Shown piece after piece: positions 62,567 through 64,000 of a stretch of DNA of 64,000 nucleotides. The stretch is from positions 1,845,489-1,909,488 of the forward strand of contig OY282375.1 in the NCBI GenBank assembly GCA_958295825.1, given 5' to 3'. The notes beneath the pieces are model-generated. The model was not told the origin of the DNA, did no database searches, and was given only the letters and a program-made list of their open reading frames with translations. The translations under genes and the position numbers were made by a program. This DNA is from an uncultured Candidatus Entotheonella sp. GTDB taxonomy: Bacteria > Tectomicrobia > Entotheonellia > Entotheonellales > Entotheonellaceae. Position 1 is the first letter of the stretch, and the number at the start of each line of letters is the position of its first letter.

Positions 62567-63515
62567 ACGCAATTACAAGTTACAGGCTTGACAATTCAGA
62601 CATAGGGTAGTCCCTTCTCTTTAGGAGGTGACGCCATGAACCTGATCAGTATTTTCAGCAAGTATCCGACGCAAGAATCCTGCCTTGAACACCTTGAAAC
62701 CGTCCGTTGGGGGGATAATCCGACCTGCCCGCCAGGAGCGACAAGGTGGCCCGCAAGAACGAACTGGACAAGGTGGGCCGTTGGAATTGCCACGCTTGCA
62801 AGTCCAGCTTCAACGTCCTGTCCGGCACGATCATGCAAAAGACCAAAGTCCCTTTGCAAAAGTGGTTCCTGGCCATCGGCTTGATGGTGAACGCCAAGAA
62901 AAGCCTGTCGAGCTGCCAGCTTGCCCGTGACCTGGACGTGAGGCAACAAACCGTAGGGTACATGCAAACCCGCATTCGGGTTGCGATGGTGAACCGCGAG
63001 CGTCACCTGCTCCAAGGCATCATCGAAGCCGACGAAACCTATCTGGGCGGCAAGCCGCGTAACGGCAATCGGCGCGAAGACGACAAGCCCGCCAAGAAAG
63101 GACGCGGCACGGCCAAGCGCCTGATCGTCGGCGCCGTCGAACGCGGCGGCCGCGTAACGGCCCGCACTGCCGCCAAGGTCCGCGGCAAGACCCTGCTCAA
63201 GTTCATCAAGGACAACGTGGAACCCGCCGGCTCGCTGCTGATGACGGACGAATGGAAGGGCTATGGCGGCGTCAAGAACTTCATGCAGCACGCCGTTATC
63301 AACCACAGCACGGCCTATGCCGAAGGCTCGGTTCACACCAACACGATTGAGGGCTTCTGGTCTTTGCTCAAGCGCGCCTGGTACGGCTCGCATCACCACT
63401 ACGGCGTACCGTATACCCTGCTGTACGTCACTGCCTCACGATCATGCGAGATCACGTGAACCTGGGCAGCGTGGACCTGATTTACCTGGACCCGCCCTTC
63501 AACTCGAATCAGGAA
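62567..63515 (+). repeat. Island boundary segment, right copy
   Basis: 949 bp, inverted relative to 40211-41162. It starts with the last eight codons of trfA (cut off from the rest), then IS1595, then the methyltransferase head. In this copy methyltransferase sequence continues downstream, showing the original context of that edge. Confidence 0.9.
62636..63459 (+). pseudogene. IS1595-family transposase, right copy, frameshifted
   Basis: Same protein as the left copy, but broken differently: a 4-bp deletion removes codons of the zinc ribbon (CPHCRSD becomes CPP...), whereas the base missing from the left copy (GGCCCGC) is present. Downstream frame from 62746 is intact to HTNTIEGFWSLLKRAWYGSH and the same tail swap into methyltransferase DNA. 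Confidence 0.88.
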
Positions 63516-64000
63516 TACAACGCGACGCACAAGTTCTCATAACGATTCCAAAGGCTTTGGGCAGGTGAGAGACCTCATCTTGTCCTCTTCCAAGACATCT
63601 GCTAGGACGTGGAATCCGGTGTATGTGCCTCATGATGAGAAATAGGTGTCCGACTTTTACAGACCTGAAGACGAGAAGGGCAGATACAGACTTCACGAAA
63701 TCATACGCACGGCATCAATGGGAGAAAGGCCGAACCTTGTGTATGAATACAAGGGATATGTCCCAAGATGGGGGTGGCGTATGAAGCCCGCCAAGTTGCG
63801 GGCGTTGGACAGAGAGGGGCGACTTGTATGGTCTGGCACGGGGCGCCCTGATCGCAAGACCTATCTCTCTGGCGGGCGACCTGCAACAAATTTGTGGAAC
63901 GATATTGACAACCTGTCTGGCCGCGCCCGTGAACGCATCGGATATGCCATCCCAAAGCCCATTGCCTTGCTTGAACGCATCCTCAAGGCGTCGAGCAACG
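63444..64000 (+). pseudogene. Second decayed methyltransferase copy, runs off window
   Basis: MRDHVNLGSVDLIYLDPPFN, a break near 63540, then DLILSSSKTSARTWNPVYVP, a TAG at 63643-63645, VSDFYRPEDEKGRYRLHEII, YKGYVPRWGWRMKPAKL, RPATNLWNDIDNLSGRARER, IGYAIPKPIALLERILKASS to the edge. This copy retains the central region that the copy at 61605 lost. Not functional as read. Confidence 0.78.

Noticed and set aside
40211..63515. A functional composite transposon
   Set aside because: Both IS1595 transposases are frameshifted and truncated at the C-terminus, and the flanking repeats include non-IS DNA, so transposition is not the simplest explanation.

Overview
The window is GC-rich bacterial DNA that looks chromosomal at the left (housekeeping genes, an operon-organised iron-sulfur assembly cluster, tRNA synthetase) and like a decayed plasmid or mobile island at the right. 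The lineage is uncertain. An archaeal-type phosphoglycerate kinase, a SufR-led suf operon, a Tat-type amidohydrolase and a CaiB-type CoA transferase fit an uncultured environmental bacterium. The many insertion-sequence remnants, tandem duplications and single-base frameshifts suggest a metagenome-derived genome with relaxed selection, or residual assembly errors.

Layout. 0-4.1 kb: pgk (runs off the left edge), an amidohydrolase and a CoA transferase. 4.2-13.8 kb: an IS5 remnant, then three tandem SGNH-hydrolase paralogues, each followed by a copied tail of the carbamoyltransferase gene that heads the array, with DUF5989 and SxtJ membrane proteins. This resembles a cell-surface or secondary-metabolite modification locus. 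13.2-17.1 kb: a perfect 1,620-bp tandem duplication carrying DUF5989, sxtJ and a monooxygenase, plus an AIR-synthase-like gene. 17.2-22.7 kb: leuS, a tiny triple zinc-knuckle protein, thiL and small membrane or secreted proteins. 23-26.3 kb: an IS5/IS427 remnant and an IS66 element with perfect ends, inserted in a gene that carries the same C-terminal module as the SGNH proteins. 26.5-39.7 kb: a frameshifted enolase-superfamily gene, the suf operon (sufR-C-B-D, Rieske, sufT, sufE, no sufS), recQ, a zinc-independent-looking MDR oxidoreductase, a TraB-family protein and a PurM-like gene.

40.2-63.5 kb: an island bounded by inverted, about 99% identical 0.95-kb segments. Each segment contains the tail of a trfA-like replication gene, a dead IS1595 and the head of a DNA methyltransferase. 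Inside are plasmid genes (frameshifted trfA, decayed repA, parA with a small partner), two toxin-antitoxin pairs (HigBA-like and Xre/RES), and two adjacent candidate defence cassettes.

The first cassette (49.7-56.8 kb) is five tightly coupled genes: a SIS-HAD fusion, a phosphoribosyltransferase-like protein, a P-loop ATPase, an unrecognised protein and a PfkB-family kinase. It looks like a sugar/nucleotide chemistry system with an ATPase sensor, and is the best candidate for an undescribed system. The second (57.1-59.8 kb) is TIR-TIR, SLOG and a ThsB-type TIR-like protein, a Thoeris-like arrangement without a SIR2 effector. The right end holds an IS630 with a substituted catalytic residue and two decayed copies of a methyltransferase that carries an Mrr-like nuclease tail.
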